Assembly: GCF_009876115.1 (NCBI RefSeq)
Contig: NZ_WWSY01000008.1
Span: 26,689 to 90,688 of the forward strand
Source: Collinsella aerofaciens
Lineage (GTDB): Bacteria > Actinomycetota > Coriobacteriia > Coriobacteriales > Coriobacteriaceae
Reading direction: 5' to 3'
Length of the DNA stretch: 64,000 bases
A model generated the notes under the pieces. The model made no database searches. It was not told the origin of the DNA and saw nothing but the letters and a program-made list of their open reading frames with translations. A program made the position numbers and the translations under genes. Positions 50,655 through 59,795 of the stretch are shown piece after piece; position 1 is the stretch's first letter, and every line of letters begins with the position of its first letter.

Positions 50655-51461
50655 CTACCAAACGCGTGCGATAGCGAGGCCATCAACGGCCGCGGCACCG
50701 GCACGCTTGAGCTCCGCCGAAGCTGCTGCCATGGTCGCGCCCGTGGTAATGACATCGTCGATGAGCAGCAGGCGGCGGCCGCGCACATCCTCGACCGTCT
50801 CGTACATGCCCCGGGCACGTTCCCGGCGCTCGACGCGACCGAGCTCGCGCTGGTCACCATGACCGTATTTGACCAGGGCGTCCAGCAACGGCACGCCCGA
50901 AAGATCGCAAAACGAGTGCGCGATTGCTTCCATATGATCGAATCCACGCCGCCGAAACGCCGCCGCAGTCGCGGGCACAAATACCACCGCGTCGACACCG
51001 GACAGCACGCCGCCGTAGCGATCGGGGGCTGCCACCTGGGCATGCAGGGCGGTGTCGTAGAGTAGCTCCGCCAGATACGGTGCCAGGCGGCGCTCGCCCG
51101 CATCCTTGTACGCCTTGATGATGCGCGGCAGCGGATGTGCGTAGACGGCACACGCCAGGCAGCGATCGAGCGCCTCGGCCATTGCCGAAGACGTGCCCTC
51201 GACCGAACACTCGGTGCACAGCAAATCCCCAAACGGGGCGCCACATCGGATGCAGCTATGGCACGGATCGATGAGCGCGAATGAGGCCAGGCAATCCTGG
51301 CAAATCAGCGCACCGGAACGCTCGCAGCCGGCGCATCGCGTGGGCGACAACGCCTCGAGCGCCTCGTACGTCGCGCGCTCGGCAAGCGGTAGCAATTCGT
51401 CCGCAAACGGTAGGGTGTCAGCACCCTGCAAGCGACTCAACACATTCAAATGTCTCTTCAT
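50655..51461 (-). CDS. comF: ComF family phosphoribosyltransferase-like protein
   Basis: A 268-residue ComF. The N-terminal zinc-finger part has CAGCERSG, CQDC, CIRCGAPF and CTEC. The type I phosphoribosyltransferase domain ends with LLLIDDVITTGATMAAASAE. ComF is needed for DNA uptake in competent bacteria, but orthologues are widespread in non-competent species. It stands alone upstream of the lipoprotein gene. Confidence 0.9.
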   Translation of the reverse strand: MKRHLNVLSRLQGADTLPFADELLPLAERATYEALEALSPTRCAGCERSGALICQDCLASFALIDPCHSCIRCGAPFGDLLCTECSVEGTSSAMAEALDRCLACAVYAHPLPRIIKAYKDAGERRLAPYLAELLYDTALHAQVAAPDRYGGVLSGVDAVVFVPATAAAFRRRGFDHMEAIAHSFCDLSGVPLLDALVKYGHGDQRELGRVERRERARGMYETVEDVRGRRLLLIDDVITTGATMAAASAELKRAGAAAVDGLAIARVW

Positions 51462-51464
51462 GAC

Positions 51465-51500
51465 ACAACCCTCCCTACGCGAAGGCGAAGGGAGGGTTGT
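51465..51500 (-). terminator. Hairpin between PSP1 gene and comF
   Basis: ACAACCCTCCCT and AGGGAGGGTTGT form a perfect 12-bp stem with a 12-nt loop. No T-run follows on the minus strand, so termination of the PSP1 transcript here is uncertain. Confidence 0.5.
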
Positions 51501-51562
51501 CGGTGTAGAGCCATGATACCCAGAGGCGCTGGGGTCAGGCGAGTTACATCCGCTTACGGACG

Positions 51563-53257
51563 TTATTCGCCGGCAGGCGGTTTCGGTGAGGACGAGGTGT
51601 GGGTCGAGCCTTCGCCACCGTCCTGGCGCGGCTTGCGGGAGCGACGGCGACGGCGGCGCTTTTGACCCTGGTCGGTCGAGCCCTCGCCGCCGCGATCCTC
51701 ACGCGGTTCGCGCTCGTCGCGAGCACCACCGCGCGAAGCCTTGGCGGCAGCTCCTCCGCCATCGCCGGGGCGACGGCGCGTGACCTTGACTTCGCCATCC
51801 GAAACCTGATCGGCCACGGAAGGAACCGAGGGCTTCTGCTGCGTGCCCGAGGAATGGCGGCGGCGCGGACGCGGCGCACGCTCCTCCTCACCACGTGGCT
51901 TGTCGCCCTTGTCGGCAGGCGTATCGGAGACCGAGGCGCCCTTGGGAGCGGCACCGGCCTCGCGAGCAGCTGCGGCGCGGAAGGCGTCCTCGCGCTCCTC
52001 GCTCGACAGGTGACGGCGGCGACGGCGCGCGGGGTTCATGCCGCCGCCGTGGTTTTGCTGCTGGGGCTGCTGAGCCTCGCGCTCGCGAGAAGCGTTCCTG
52101 CCCGCGGCCTCGCCATTGTCGACGGACGCCGCGCGCTTGCGGCGGCGACGACCACCGGCTGCCTCCTCGGCCTCGGGTGCCTCGGCCTTGCCGCGGCCCT
52201 TTCCACGGCCACGGCCCTCGCCCTGGCCCTGAGCGGTGCGAGCATCGGATTCGGCATCGCGACGACGGCGCTTGGGCATCGATGTGCCGGCCAGACGATC
52301 GGCACTCGACAGGCCATCGCCCACGTCGACGCCGTTCTCGCGATCGAGTTCCATGAGCGCCAGGCGCATCTCGGGCGACTCGATGCGCTCGAGCACGTCA
52401 CGCGTCACGCAGTCGGGGCGGCAGTTGCAGCCCTGCTCGGCGGCCTTCTTTTTGCAGCCCTCCGAGCACGTCATATCGGCCAGGTTGACCTTAAAGACTT
52501 TGCCGTTCTCCAGGCGCAGCACCAGCTGCTCACGCGGCGTGTCATATTCCTGGATACGCGCCTTGCCGAGCGGCGTATCGATGAGCGTCTTCTTTTTGGG
52601 CGCACGGCTCTTAAAGTCCTTGTACGCCTCGAACTCATAGCGCAGGCAGCACATCAGGCGGCCGCAAACGCCGCTGATCTTGGAGGAGTTGAGCGGCAGG
52701 TCCTGCTCTTTTGCCATGCGAATCGAGACGGGCTCAAACTGTCCGCCAAAGCGCGTACAGCAGAGCTCCTGTCCGCACTGGGCATAGCCGCCCACCAGGC
52801 GGGTCTCGTCGCGCACGCCAATCTGGCGCATGTCGACGCGAATGTGCAGCGTCGAGGACAGGTCCTTGACGAGCTGACGAAAATCGACGCGTTCCTCGGC
52901 CGCAAAGTAGAACACGGCCTTCTCGCCGCCAAACAGGTACTCGACGCCGACCGGCTTCATCTCGAGGTCGAGCTCTTTGACCAGACGGCGGAAATCGACC
53001 ATCGCCTCGTCGCCCTGGATGGCCAGGTCGTCGGCAAGCTGCAGGTCGATGTCGCTCGCCACGCGCAGCACGGGCTTGAGCGGCTGGCCGATCTCATCTT
53101 GCGGCACCTCGAAGGGATCGGCCGTGACCAGGCCGATCTCGGTTCCGCGCTCGGTGGAGCAAATGGCATAATCGGCCTCGAGGATATCCAGATCCTGCGG
53201 GTCAAACCACAGGTCGCGCGAGGCGTAGGTAAACTTAACGGGTACGACTAACGGCAT
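51563..53257 (-). CDS. PSP1-domain (RicT/YaaT-like) protein with long basic tail
   Basis: A 564-residue protein. Residues 1-290 or so form the PSP1 domain with its cysteine-rich iron-sulphur or zinc region (YAQCGQELCCTRFGG, ISGVCGRLMCCLRYEFEAYK, CSEGCKKKAAEQGCNCRPDC). In Bacillus, RicT (YaaT) works with RicA and RicF in RNA processing. The last 240 residues are a low-complexity Arg/Gly/Ala/Glu-rich tail (KRRRRDAESD, GRGRGKGRGK), absent from typical relatives and suggestive of RNA binding. It overlaps holB by 10 nt. Confidence 0.9.
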   Translation of the reverse strand: MPLVVPVKFTYASRDLWFDPQDLDILEADYAICSTERGTEIGLVTADPFEVPQDEIGQPLKPVLRVASDIDLQLADDLAIQGDEAMVDFRRLVKELDLEMKPVGVEYLFGGEKAVFYFAAEERVDFRQLVKDLSSTLHIRVDMRQIGVRDETRLVGGYAQCGQELCCTRFGGQFEPVSIRMAKEQDLPLNSSKISGVCGRLMCCLRYEFEAYKDFKSRAPKKKTLIDTPLGKARIQEYDTPREQLVLRLENGKVFKVNLADMTCSEGCKKKAAEQGCNCRPDCVTRDVLERIESPEMRLALMELDRENGVDVGDGLSSADRLAGTSMPKRRRRDAESDARTAQGQGEGRGRGKGRGKAEAPEAEEAAGGRRRRKRAASVDNGEAAGRNASREREAQQPQQQNHGGGMNPARRRRRHLSSEEREDAFRAAAAREAGAAPKGASVSDTPADKGDKPRGEEERAPRPRRRHSSGTQQKPSVPSVADQVSDGEVKVTRRRPGDGGGAAAKASRGGARDEREPREDRGGEGSTDQGQKRRRRRRSRKPRQDGGEGSTHTSSSPKPPAGE

Positions 53258-54375
53258 TTCAGTGCCTTCCTGATATCGAACAGCATGACCTCGATGGCCA
53301 GCTGGGGAGTAACGTTTCTGGCGATGTTGCGCTCAGCCGTGGCAACCGCCTCGAGCGCCCGGGTGGCACCCGCAACATTGGTCGCGGCGGCAAGCCGACC
53401 GATCGTGTCGCGCACGTCTTCGTTCACCACGTCGGCCGCCTCGTCCTGAAGCGTCAGCAGCACGTCGCGCATGAGCGTCCGCGCGCTCGCCAGGGCTTCC
53501 ATGATACCCGAACGCTCGCGCGCGTTGAGTTCGCGCTTGTTGCGGTCCTCAAGCTGCTTCAATGCTCCACGCGACAGGTAGTCGGCGTTTTGCTCGAGCA
53601 CCTTTTCCTGTGTGGACTTGACCTCGGCGAGCGGCGCCTTAACGGCGACGATGAGCGACTTGGCGCGGCTGAGTACATCGGCCTCGTCGGCAGCGATGAG
53701 CGAATCGATGGCGCGGACCATCTGGCGGCGAGCATCCTGGCGCTCGGCGCTCTTAAGGAACTCGACGCCGCGTGTGGGGCTTCCCGCCACGGCGACCGCC
53801 ATGCGACAACGCGCGATATCCTGACCGGTGGCGCGGCTCACGGCACGCGCGGCCACGGCGGGCGACACCAGGCGAAACGGCACGCACTGGCAGCGGCTCA
53901 CGATGGTGGGCAGCATCACGTCTGCCGAGGTGCCCAGCAATATGAACATGACGCCCTCGGGCGGCTCCTCGAGCGTCTTGAGCAGCGCGTTGGCGGTGTT
54001 GGCTCGCAGCTGCTCAGCGCGGTCGATGATGTAGACCTTGGCCTTGGCGCGGATGGGCGCCAGCGGCACGTCGTCGAGCAGCTCGCGGGTCTGGGCAATG
54101 AGGTAGCCCGTGGCGCTCTCGGGCGTGTAATAGTGCACGTCAGGATGCGTATGCCGAGCAACGCGTACGCAGCTGTCGCATGCTCCGCAGCCGTCCTGCT
54201 CGCACAGGAAGGCCTGGGCGAGCGCCCATGCGGCATCGAGCTTGCCGGCACCGGGAGCGCCCAAAAACAGGTAGGCGTGCGATGCGCGGCCGCTGGCGAC
54301 GGCGTTGGTCAAAAAATCGCGAACGCGCTCTTGGGTGTCGAGCTTGGCCAGCAGGCTTGCCTGAGCGGGGGCCAT
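53248..54375 (-). CDS. holB: DNA polymerase III delta-prime subunit
   Basis: A 375-residue AAA+ clamp-loader subunit. It has a P-loop-like GAPGAGKLDAAW in which the usual Thr/Ser after GK is Leu, as tolerated in delta-prime, a zinc module CEQDGCGACDSC, KVYIIDRAEQLRANTANALL (Walker B-like) and LEEPPEGVMFILLGTSADVM. The ATG at 54375 has AAGGAGG upstream and starts one base after the tmk stop. The gene order tmk-holB-PSP1 is widely conserved. Confidence 0.93.
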   Translation of the reverse strand: MAPAQASLLAKLDTQERVRDFLTNAVASGRASHAYLFLGAPGAGKLDAAWALAQAFLCEQDGCGACDSCVRVARHTHPDVHYYTPESATGYLIAQTRELLDDVPLAPIRAKAKVYIIDRAEQLRANTANALLKTLEEPPEGVMFILLGTSADVMLPTIVSRCQCVPFRLVSPAVAARAVSRATGQDIARCRMAVAVAGSPTRGVEFLKSAERQDARRQMVRAIDSLIAADEADVLSRAKSLIVAVKAPLAEVKSTQEKVLEQNADYLSRGALKQLEDRNKRELNARERSGIMEALASARTLMRDVLLTLQDEAADVVNEDVRDTIGRLAAATNVAGATRALEAVATAERNIARNVTPQLAIEVMLFDIRKALKCR

Positions 54376-54376
54376 G

Positions 54377-55060
54377 TTACTCGGCCTCCTTGGCAAGCGC
54401 GGCGGCGACAGCATCTTGCGGAATGTCGAGACCGTACGCGCGAATCTGCTCGACCGTCTTCTCGAAGACTTCCTCGACGGTCGCAGTGGCGTCGATGAGC
54501 TTTACGCGGCTTGGTTCCTCGGCAGCAATGGCGCAAAAGCCCTGGTAGACACGCTCTTGGAATGCCACGCCCTTCGCCTCCATGCGGTCCGCCGCGCCAC
54601 GGGCTGCCATGCGCAGCGCCGCCTGCTCGGGCGTGATGTGGTAGACGAGCGTGAGCGCCGGGTGCGTCCCCGCGACGGCTAGGCTGTTGGCGTCGCGCAC
54701 CATCTGGCGATCAAGGCCGTCGGCAAACGCCTGGTAGCAGGTCGTGGAATCGTAGAAGCGGTCGCACAGGACCACCTTGCCGGCCGCGAGGGCGGGAGCT
54801 ATGACCTCGTGCACCAACTGGGCGCGCGCTGCCTCGTAGAGCAGCAACTCACAGGTGTCGCCCATCGCTGTATTGGCGGGGTCGAGCAGCAGAGCGCGGA
54901 TCTTTTCGCTAATGGCGGTACCGCCCGGCTCGCGCAGGCTCACAACCTGGTAGCCAGCGAGTTCGAGCGCGCGAGCCAGCAGGCGCGCCTGCGTGGACTT
55001 GCCGGCGCCGTCGACGCCCTCGAGCGTGATAAAGCTATGTTGAGCGGGCTCAAAAGCCAT
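54377..55060 (-). CDS. tmk: Thymidylate kinase
   Basis: A 227-residue dTMP kinase. It has the P-loop FITLEGVDGAGKSTQARLLA, REPGGTAISEKIRALLL and the DRFYDSTTCYQAFADGL motif. It makes dTDP for DNA synthesis. It is the first gene of tmk-holB-PSP1. Confidence 0.96.
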   Translation of the reverse strand: MAFEPAQHSFITLEGVDGAGKSTQARLLARALELAGYQVVSLREPGGTAISEKIRALLLDPANTAMGDTCELLLYEAARAQLVHEVIAPALAAGKVVLCDRFYDSTTCYQAFADGLDRQMVRDANSLAVAGTHPALTLVYHITPEQAALRMAARGAADRMEAKGVAFQERVYQGFCAIAAEEPSRVKLIDATATVEEVFEKTVEQIRAYGLDIPQDAVAAALAKEAE

Positions 55061-55164
55061 GGGCGCAGCCCCTTCCTACAAGGCGCGTAAAAATGCAGAT
55101 ATATCAACCAAGCCATGATACCCCAGTGCTCGGCGCGTCCCCAATGGCTAATGGTGCCTTTCCA

Positions 55165-55233
55165 AAGTTGCGGTGAAATAGGGACTGGTTGAAGCCCTGA
55201 GACCGCCAAACAGTCCCTATTTCACCGCAACTT
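55165..55233. repeat. Perfect 23-bp inverted repeat
   Basis: The arms 55165-55187 and 55211-55233 are exact reverse complements (AAGTTGCGGTGAAATAGGGA as the first 20 bases) with a 23-bp loop, between divergent tmk and the zinc-ribbon gene. There is no T-run. Confidence 0.85.
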
Positions 55234-55301
55234 ATGATGGGGAATTTTGGACGCTGGGTATAATCGTCGTATTGCATTGAAATGTGGCGAAAGGAGTGGC
55301 A

Positions 55302-56288
55302 ATGTCTCGGTATTGCGCCTCGTGCGGCAAACTTCTTGCAGATGATGCCAAGTTCTGCACCTCATGCGGTGCACCCGTTGAGCAGACAACCGCAAGCAAT
55401 GGCCAACCCGCGTTTGAGCAGACCGGCTTCCTCGATACGCCGCAAGCTAAGCCGGACGACCCCCTCGCCTATCGCCCCGACCCCGCCGCCAGCCCCGCAG
55501 CGGCCGAAACGACGCAGCGCATACCCGTCGCGGACACCCCGCCCCAACAGCAACCGGCATCTACGTACGCGCCTGATTCACCGCAGGCCCCCGCCGCCAA
55601 AAAGAGCAGCACCAAGGCGCTTATCGCCATTATCGTTGTGCTGGTGGCAATCATCATCGCCCTGGTCATTTTCTTTGTGATCAAGCCTTTCGACACCGCT
55701 GCCACGCAGACGACTGCCGAGGTTACTAAGCTGCACCATGATGTTGACGCTGATGACCTCAAGCCTCTCGGCGACCCCAATAGCCTCTACGACGATGACG
55801 ATGACGATGACGACGAGGACGGCGGCGAAGCGACGCTCTCCGAGCAGAACCTCTACCGTCGCCTGAGCGAATACTACGACCTGCTCGAAGATCTCGATAG
55901 CCAGGTCCGTGCCTGCGCGCAGGCCTTCAATGGCAGCTATCTGGCAGAAGATCGCACCGCCCGTCAAAATCTCGCCGACGTCGCCGAGCGCACGGAAGAC
56001 ACCATCGAGCAGTACTACGATATCGTCGAGGACCTGGACATCCCGACGAGCTCCAAGAACTACAGCTCCTGGAAGGACATCATCGCCCTGTACGACGACC
56101 TGGACCACCGCATTGACGCAATCTGTGACGCCTGGGAAATCAGCCTGAAATACGCTAAGCCTGCGGACCACAAGAATGAGATCGTGGCGCCGCTGTCGCG
56201 CGACAACGTGGCAGGTACCAATGACAATAAGTACCGCCTAGACTTTGAGGAGCGCTATCCCGGCGCCAAGCCTGTCGAGGTGAACTAG
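55302..56288 (+). CDS. Zinc-ribbon membrane protein of unknown function
   Basis: A 328-residue protein. The zinc ribbon MSRYCASCGKLLADDAKFCTSCGAP lies at the N-terminus, then a Pro/Thr/Gln-rich linker, one membrane span (about 107-130, IAIIVVLVAIIIALVIFFVI), an aspartate run (DDDDDDDED), and an extracellular helical domain. Such architectures are common in Actinobacteria and Firmicutes; function unknown. AAAGGAGTGG precedes the ATG. Confidence 0.82.
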   Translation: MSRYCASCGKLLADDAKFCTSCGAPVEQTTASNGQPAFEQTGFLDTPQAKPDDPLAYRPDPAASPAAAETTQRIPVADTPPQQQPASTYAPDSPQAPAAKKSSTKALIAIIVVLVAIIIALVIFFVIKPFDTAATQTTAEVTKLHHDVDADDLKPLGDPNSLYDDDDDDDDEDGGEATLSEQNLYRRLSEYYDLLEDLDSQVRACAQAFNGSYLAEDRTARQNLADVAERTEDTIEQYYDIVEDLDIPTSSKNYSSWKDIIALYDDLDHRIDAICDAWEISLKYAKPADHKNEIVAPLSRDNVAGTNDNKYRLDFEERYPGAKPVEVN

Positions 56289-56296
56289 TCGCATGC

Positions 56297-56340
56297 GACG
56301 TTCTTAAACGGCTAGTCATTAAAGAACGTTCCCAATGACT
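56297..56340. repeat. Family A inverted repeat (copy 3)
   Basis: GACGTTCTTAAAC and TTAAAGAACGTTCCCAATGA surround GGCTAGTCA, like 4454-4512 but missing the left outer arm. Confidence 0.7.
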
Positions 56341-56347
56341 ACGCAAA

Positions 56348-56385
56348 AACGAGCGAGGATCATGGGACCCTCGCTCGTTTTTGTT
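56348..56385 (+). terminator. Terminator of the zinc-ribbon gene
   Basis: ACGAGCGAGG and CCTCGCTCGT form a stem followed by TTTTTGTTTT. Confidence 0.85.
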
Positions 56386-56409
56386 TTGGGCTATGTTTCG
56401 GCTGCGCCG

Positions 56410-59004
56410 CTACTTGTCGGCGGCCGCCTTCTTGGTAGTCGACTTCTTGGCAGTCGTCTTTTTGGCGGTCGACTTCTTGGCGGTCGAAGTCTTCTTGGCT
56501 GCCGTGGTCTTCTTCGTCGTGCTCGCCTTGGTCGCAGTCTTGCGGCCGCGGGCGGGCTTCTTCTCCTTGGTCGGGCAGTCCATGTTCACGCAGATGCGCC
56601 ACGGGCCGCGCGCCGTGTTGACCACCACGATGGGGGCGCCGCACTCGGGGCAAGTCTCACCCGTCGCCTCGAGCTTGCCACGCGCCGGCAGCGGATAGCT
56701 CACGCCGCAGTCATCGTAGTTGGTGCAGCGGATAAAGCGCTTGCCGCTCTTTTCGCTCTTGTGTGCGATCAGGTCGCCGTGACGCCCGGCCTCGGCGCAC
56801 ACCTTGCACTCGCCCACCTTAAGGTCAGGCTCGTAGTTGGTGGGGCATGTGGGGTTCACACAAATCTCGAAGGCCTTCTGGCGGAACGGCTGACACTTAA
56901 TGCGCGGCGCGCCGCACTCGGGGCACACGGCGGCCTCACCCTCGAGCGGGCTCACCTTGACGCCGCTCGGCACCGGATAGGTCACGTCGCAGTCGGGCCA
57001 TCCCATGCAGCCGATAAAGCTACCGCGGGTCTTGGCGCTCGTCTTCATAACCAGGTCCTTGCCGCACTTGGGGCAGGCGCCCACGCGCGCATCGGCCGTG
57101 ACAGCGTCGCTGATGGCGTCGCCCAGCTCCTGCGTATGCTTGAGCAGCTCGTCGAGCACGCCGGCCAGCAGCGCGCGCGAGTGCGTCACGACATGCTCTT
57201 CGGTGTCCTCGCCGCGCTCCACGCGAGTCATGTCGCCGTCGAGCTCGCTGGTCATATCGGGGCTCGTGATGCGCGGAGCAAACTGCGACAGCGCATCGAT
57301 AATGGCGATGCCCAGCTGGCTCGGCTCAACGGGATCATTTTTGAGATAGCGCACGGCGTACAGGCGCTCGATGATGCTCGCGCGCGTGGACTTGGTGCCC
57401 AGACCGCGTTTTTCCATCTCCTGCACGAGCTTGCCCTGGCTGTAGCGCGCGGGCGGCTCGGTCTGCTTGGCCTCGAGCTTAATATCGAACACGTCGACCG
57501 TATCGCCCTGCTCCAGCGGCGGCATCTGCTCGTCGCGCTTGAGTCCATACGGATATGCCTCGCGGAAACCCGGGGTCACGAGCACATCGCCCGAAGCCAC
57601 GAACAGCTCACCGTTCACGTCGAGCTCGAGCTTGGTGTTCTCGATGGTCGCGGGACCCATAAGCGTCGCCAGGAAGCGGCGGGCGATGAGGTCGTAGAGC
57701 TTGCGCTGGCCGCCATCGAGCGTGGACGGATCGCCCTCGCCCGTGGGATAGATGGGCGGGTGGTCGGTGGTCTCGACCTTGCCGCGCGTGGGCTTCATGG
57801 GGCCGGCGAGCACCTTTTTGCACACGGGCGCCAGCGCCGGATTGATCTTTGCCAGGTCGCTCACCACGGCACCCAAATCGAGCGTCGCAGGGTACACAGT
57901 ATTGTCGACACGCGGGTAGCTGATGAGGCCCGCCATGTAGAGGGACTCAGCGATGCGCATGGTGCGCGCAGGCGAGATGCCCTCGGCCGCAGCGGCTGCC
58001 TGCAGCGAGGTGGTTGCAAACGGCGTGGGCGGCTGCTGCTTGCGCGAGCGCTTGGTCACCGCGGCGACGGTTGCCGTCGCGACGCCGTCGACATGGCCGT
58101 ACGCCGTCTCGGCAGCATCCTTGTCGGTAAAGCGCGCTGTCTTGTGCGCAATCTTAAAGCGATCGTCCTCGGCTGCGCCCTGCGCGGCACCCATGCCGCG
58201 AATCTGCCAATAGTCCTCGGGCACAAACGCCATGCGCTCGCGCTCGCGCTCGACCACCAAGGCGAGCGTCGGCGTCTGCACGCGGCCGGCGGAACGCACG
58301 TTGCCAAAGCCGCCAAACTTGGCGAGCGTCAGGTAGCGCGTGAGCACCGCACCCCAAATGAGGTCGATGTGCTGACGGCTCTCGCCGGCGTCGGCCAGGT
58401 TCTGGTCGAGCGAGACGAGATTATCGAAGGCCTGCGTGATCTCGGCCTTGGTAAACGAAGAGTACTGGGCGCGGGCGACCGGCAAGTCGGGCGCAACCTC
58501 GCGCACCTTGTTGAGGGCGTCCGAACCGATCAGCTCGCCCTCGCGATCGAAGTCCGTGGCGATGATGACGCTGTCGGACTTCTTGGCAAGGTTCTTGAGC
58601 GAACGAATGAGTTCCTTCTCGGCCGGTAGCTTAATGACGGGCGCCCAGGTGAGATAGGGCAGGCTCTCGAGCTTCCAGCCTTTGATGGAGATGCCATCGG
58701 CAAGAAACGGCTTGCGCTTGGTGTCGTACGGTGGGCGGGCCAGGCCATCGGGTATGTCGGCCGGCAGCATCTCGCCGTCCTCGGTGACCGAATACCAGCC
58801 CAGCTTTTTATCGAACAGCACGCTGTCACAAAAATCGGGCGCGAGGATGTGACCGGCAAGGCCGATCGTCACGCACTCCTCGCCCTTCCACTCAAAACGG
58901 TAGATGGCGGTGTTGTACACCTTGTCCTTTTTGGGCTTACCCGTGGACAGACGCTCGGCGATCTGACGCGCGGCGTCGCTTTTCTCGGCGATGATGAGCT
59001 TCAA
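56410..59004 (-). CDS. topA: DNA topoisomerase I, type IA, with zinc fingers and basic tail
   Basis: An 864-residue type IA topoisomerase. The Toprim domain starts MKLIIAEKSDAARQIAERLS and includes ATDFDREGELIG. The catalytic tyrosine lies in AGLISYPRVDNTVYP and the conserved HPPIYPTGEG follows. Four or so C-terminal zinc modules (CPKCGKDL...CDVTYP; CPECGAPRIKC; CKVCAEAG; CPECGAPIVV) are followed by a Lys/Ala/Thr-repeat tail. SYPRVDN and HPPIYPT are closer to archaeal topoisomerase I or topoisomerase III than to the bacterial TopA form. The start is TTG with GGAG upstream. Confidence 0.92.
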   Translation of the reverse strand: MKLIIAEKSDAARQIAERLSTGKPKKDKVYNTAIYRFEWKGEECVTIGLAGHILAPDFCDSVLFDKKLGWYSVTEDGEMLPADIPDGLARPPYDTKRKPFLADGISIKGWKLESLPYLTWAPVIKLPAEKELIRSLKNLAKKSDSVIIATDFDREGELIGSDALNKVREVAPDLPVARAQYSSFTKAEITQAFDNLVSLDQNLADAGESRQHIDLIWGAVLTRYLTLAKFGGFGNVRSAGRVQTPTLALVVERERERMAFVPEDYWQIRGMGAAQGAAEDDRFKIAHKTARFTDKDAAETAYGHVDGVATATVAAVTKRSRKQQPPTPFATTSLQAAAAAEGISPARTMRIAESLYMAGLISYPRVDNTVYPATLDLGAVVSDLAKINPALAPVCKKVLAGPMKPTRGKVETTDHPPIYPTGEGDPSTLDGGQRKLYDLIARRFLATLMGPATIENTKLELDVNGELFVASGDVLVTPGFREAYPYGLKRDEQMPPLEQGDTVDVFDIKLEAKQTEPPARYSQGKLVQEMEKRGLGTKSTRASIIERLYAVRYLKNDPVEPSQLGIAIIDALSQFAPRITSPDMTSELDGDMTRVERGEDTEEHVVTHSRALLAGVLDELLKHTQELGDAISDAVTADARVGACPKCGKDLVMKTSAKTRGSFIGCMGWPDCDVTYPVPSGVKVSPLEGEAAVCPECGAPRIKCQPFRQKAFEICVNPTCPTNYEPDLKVGECKVCAEAGRHGDLIAHKSEKSGKRFIRCTNYDDCGVSYPLPARGKLEATGETCPECGAPIVVVNTARGPWRICVNMDCPTKEKKPARGRKTATKASTTKKTTAAKKTSTAKKSTAKKTTAKKSTTKKAAADK

Positions 59005-59058
59005 AAGAGGCTCCTATCTCGTATCTCTGCGGCTACGCCCGCCCGTATGGCGGCCGAC

Positions 59059-59742
59059 TTACGCCCTTGCTTGCTCAATCTGCCCGATGAGCCAATCGCA
59101 CCAGGCATCCATGTCCTCGCCCTTGCGCGCGCTCACGGCAAACCGCGGCGCCTGCGGATTGAGGTCATCGAGTGTCTTAGTATACCTATCCATGTCAAAA
59201 TCGAAAGCCGGGGCCACATCGACCTTGTTGAGCAGCTGTGCGCCGGCGTGCTGGAAGATGCCCGGGTACTTGATGGGCTTGTCGTCGCCCTCGGGCACCG
59301 AGAGGATCATGATGGACAGGTTCTCGCCCAGGTCAAAGTCGACTGGGCAGACCAGGTTACCCACGTTTTCGATAAAGATGACGTCGATGTTTTCCAGACC
59401 CACAGCCTGGTCGAAGGCATCAACGGCCTCCATGATCATGTTACCCTCGAGGTGGCACAGGCCGCCCGTGTTGATCTGGATGGCGGGCATGCCGGCTTCC
59501 TTCATGGTGATGGCGTCGACGTCCGAGGCGATATCGCCTTCGATGACGGCGCAGCGCAAGCCGGCCTTGTCGCGCAGGCGCTCGTTGGTGCCCAGAATCG
59601 TTGTTGTCTTACCCGAGCCGGGGCTCGACAAGACATTGATCACATAGGTGTTTGTCTCTTTAAATCGCTGTCGCAGCTGATCTGCCAGGCGCTCATTACG
59701 CGACAGAATCGGCGATGCGATATCAATCGTTTTCTCGGCCAT
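59059..59742 (-). CDS. hypB: Hydrogenase nickel-incorporation GTPase HypB
   Basis: A 227-residue SIMIBI GTPase with VINVLSSPGSGKTTTILGTN (P-loop), CAVIEGDIASDVDA, the metal-binding NTGGLCHLEGNM, and LLNKVDVAPAFDFD (NKxD). It helps load nickel into [NiFe] hydrogenase with HypA. It has no N-terminal histidine-rich stretch. It is 53 bp downstream of hypA. Confidence 0.95.
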   Translation of the reverse strand: MAEKTIDIASPILSRNERLADQLRQRFKETNTYVINVLSSPGSGKTTTILGTNERLRDKAGLRCAVIEGDIASDVDAITMKEAGMPAIQINTGGLCHLEGNMIMEAVDAFDQAVGLENIDVIFIENVGNLVCPVDFDLGENLSIMILSVPEGDDKPIKYPGIFQHAGAQLLNKVDVAPAFDFDMDRYTKTLDDLNPQAPRFAVSARKGEDMDAWCDWLIGQIEQARA

Positions 59743-59795
59743 ACTCGGCGCTCCTTACTTCTACCATTTATACCCCGTCCCCAGTGGCTGGCGGG

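Noticed and set aside
50189..51244. Extension of the solute-binding lipoprotein to 682 residues
   Set aside because: It would overlap comF on the same strand and bury the signal peptide and lipobox inside the protein.
56335..58629. 764-residue plus-strand frame opposite topA
   Set aside because: It is an antisense shadow of topA with low-complexity Leu/Gly/Arg sequence and no start signals.
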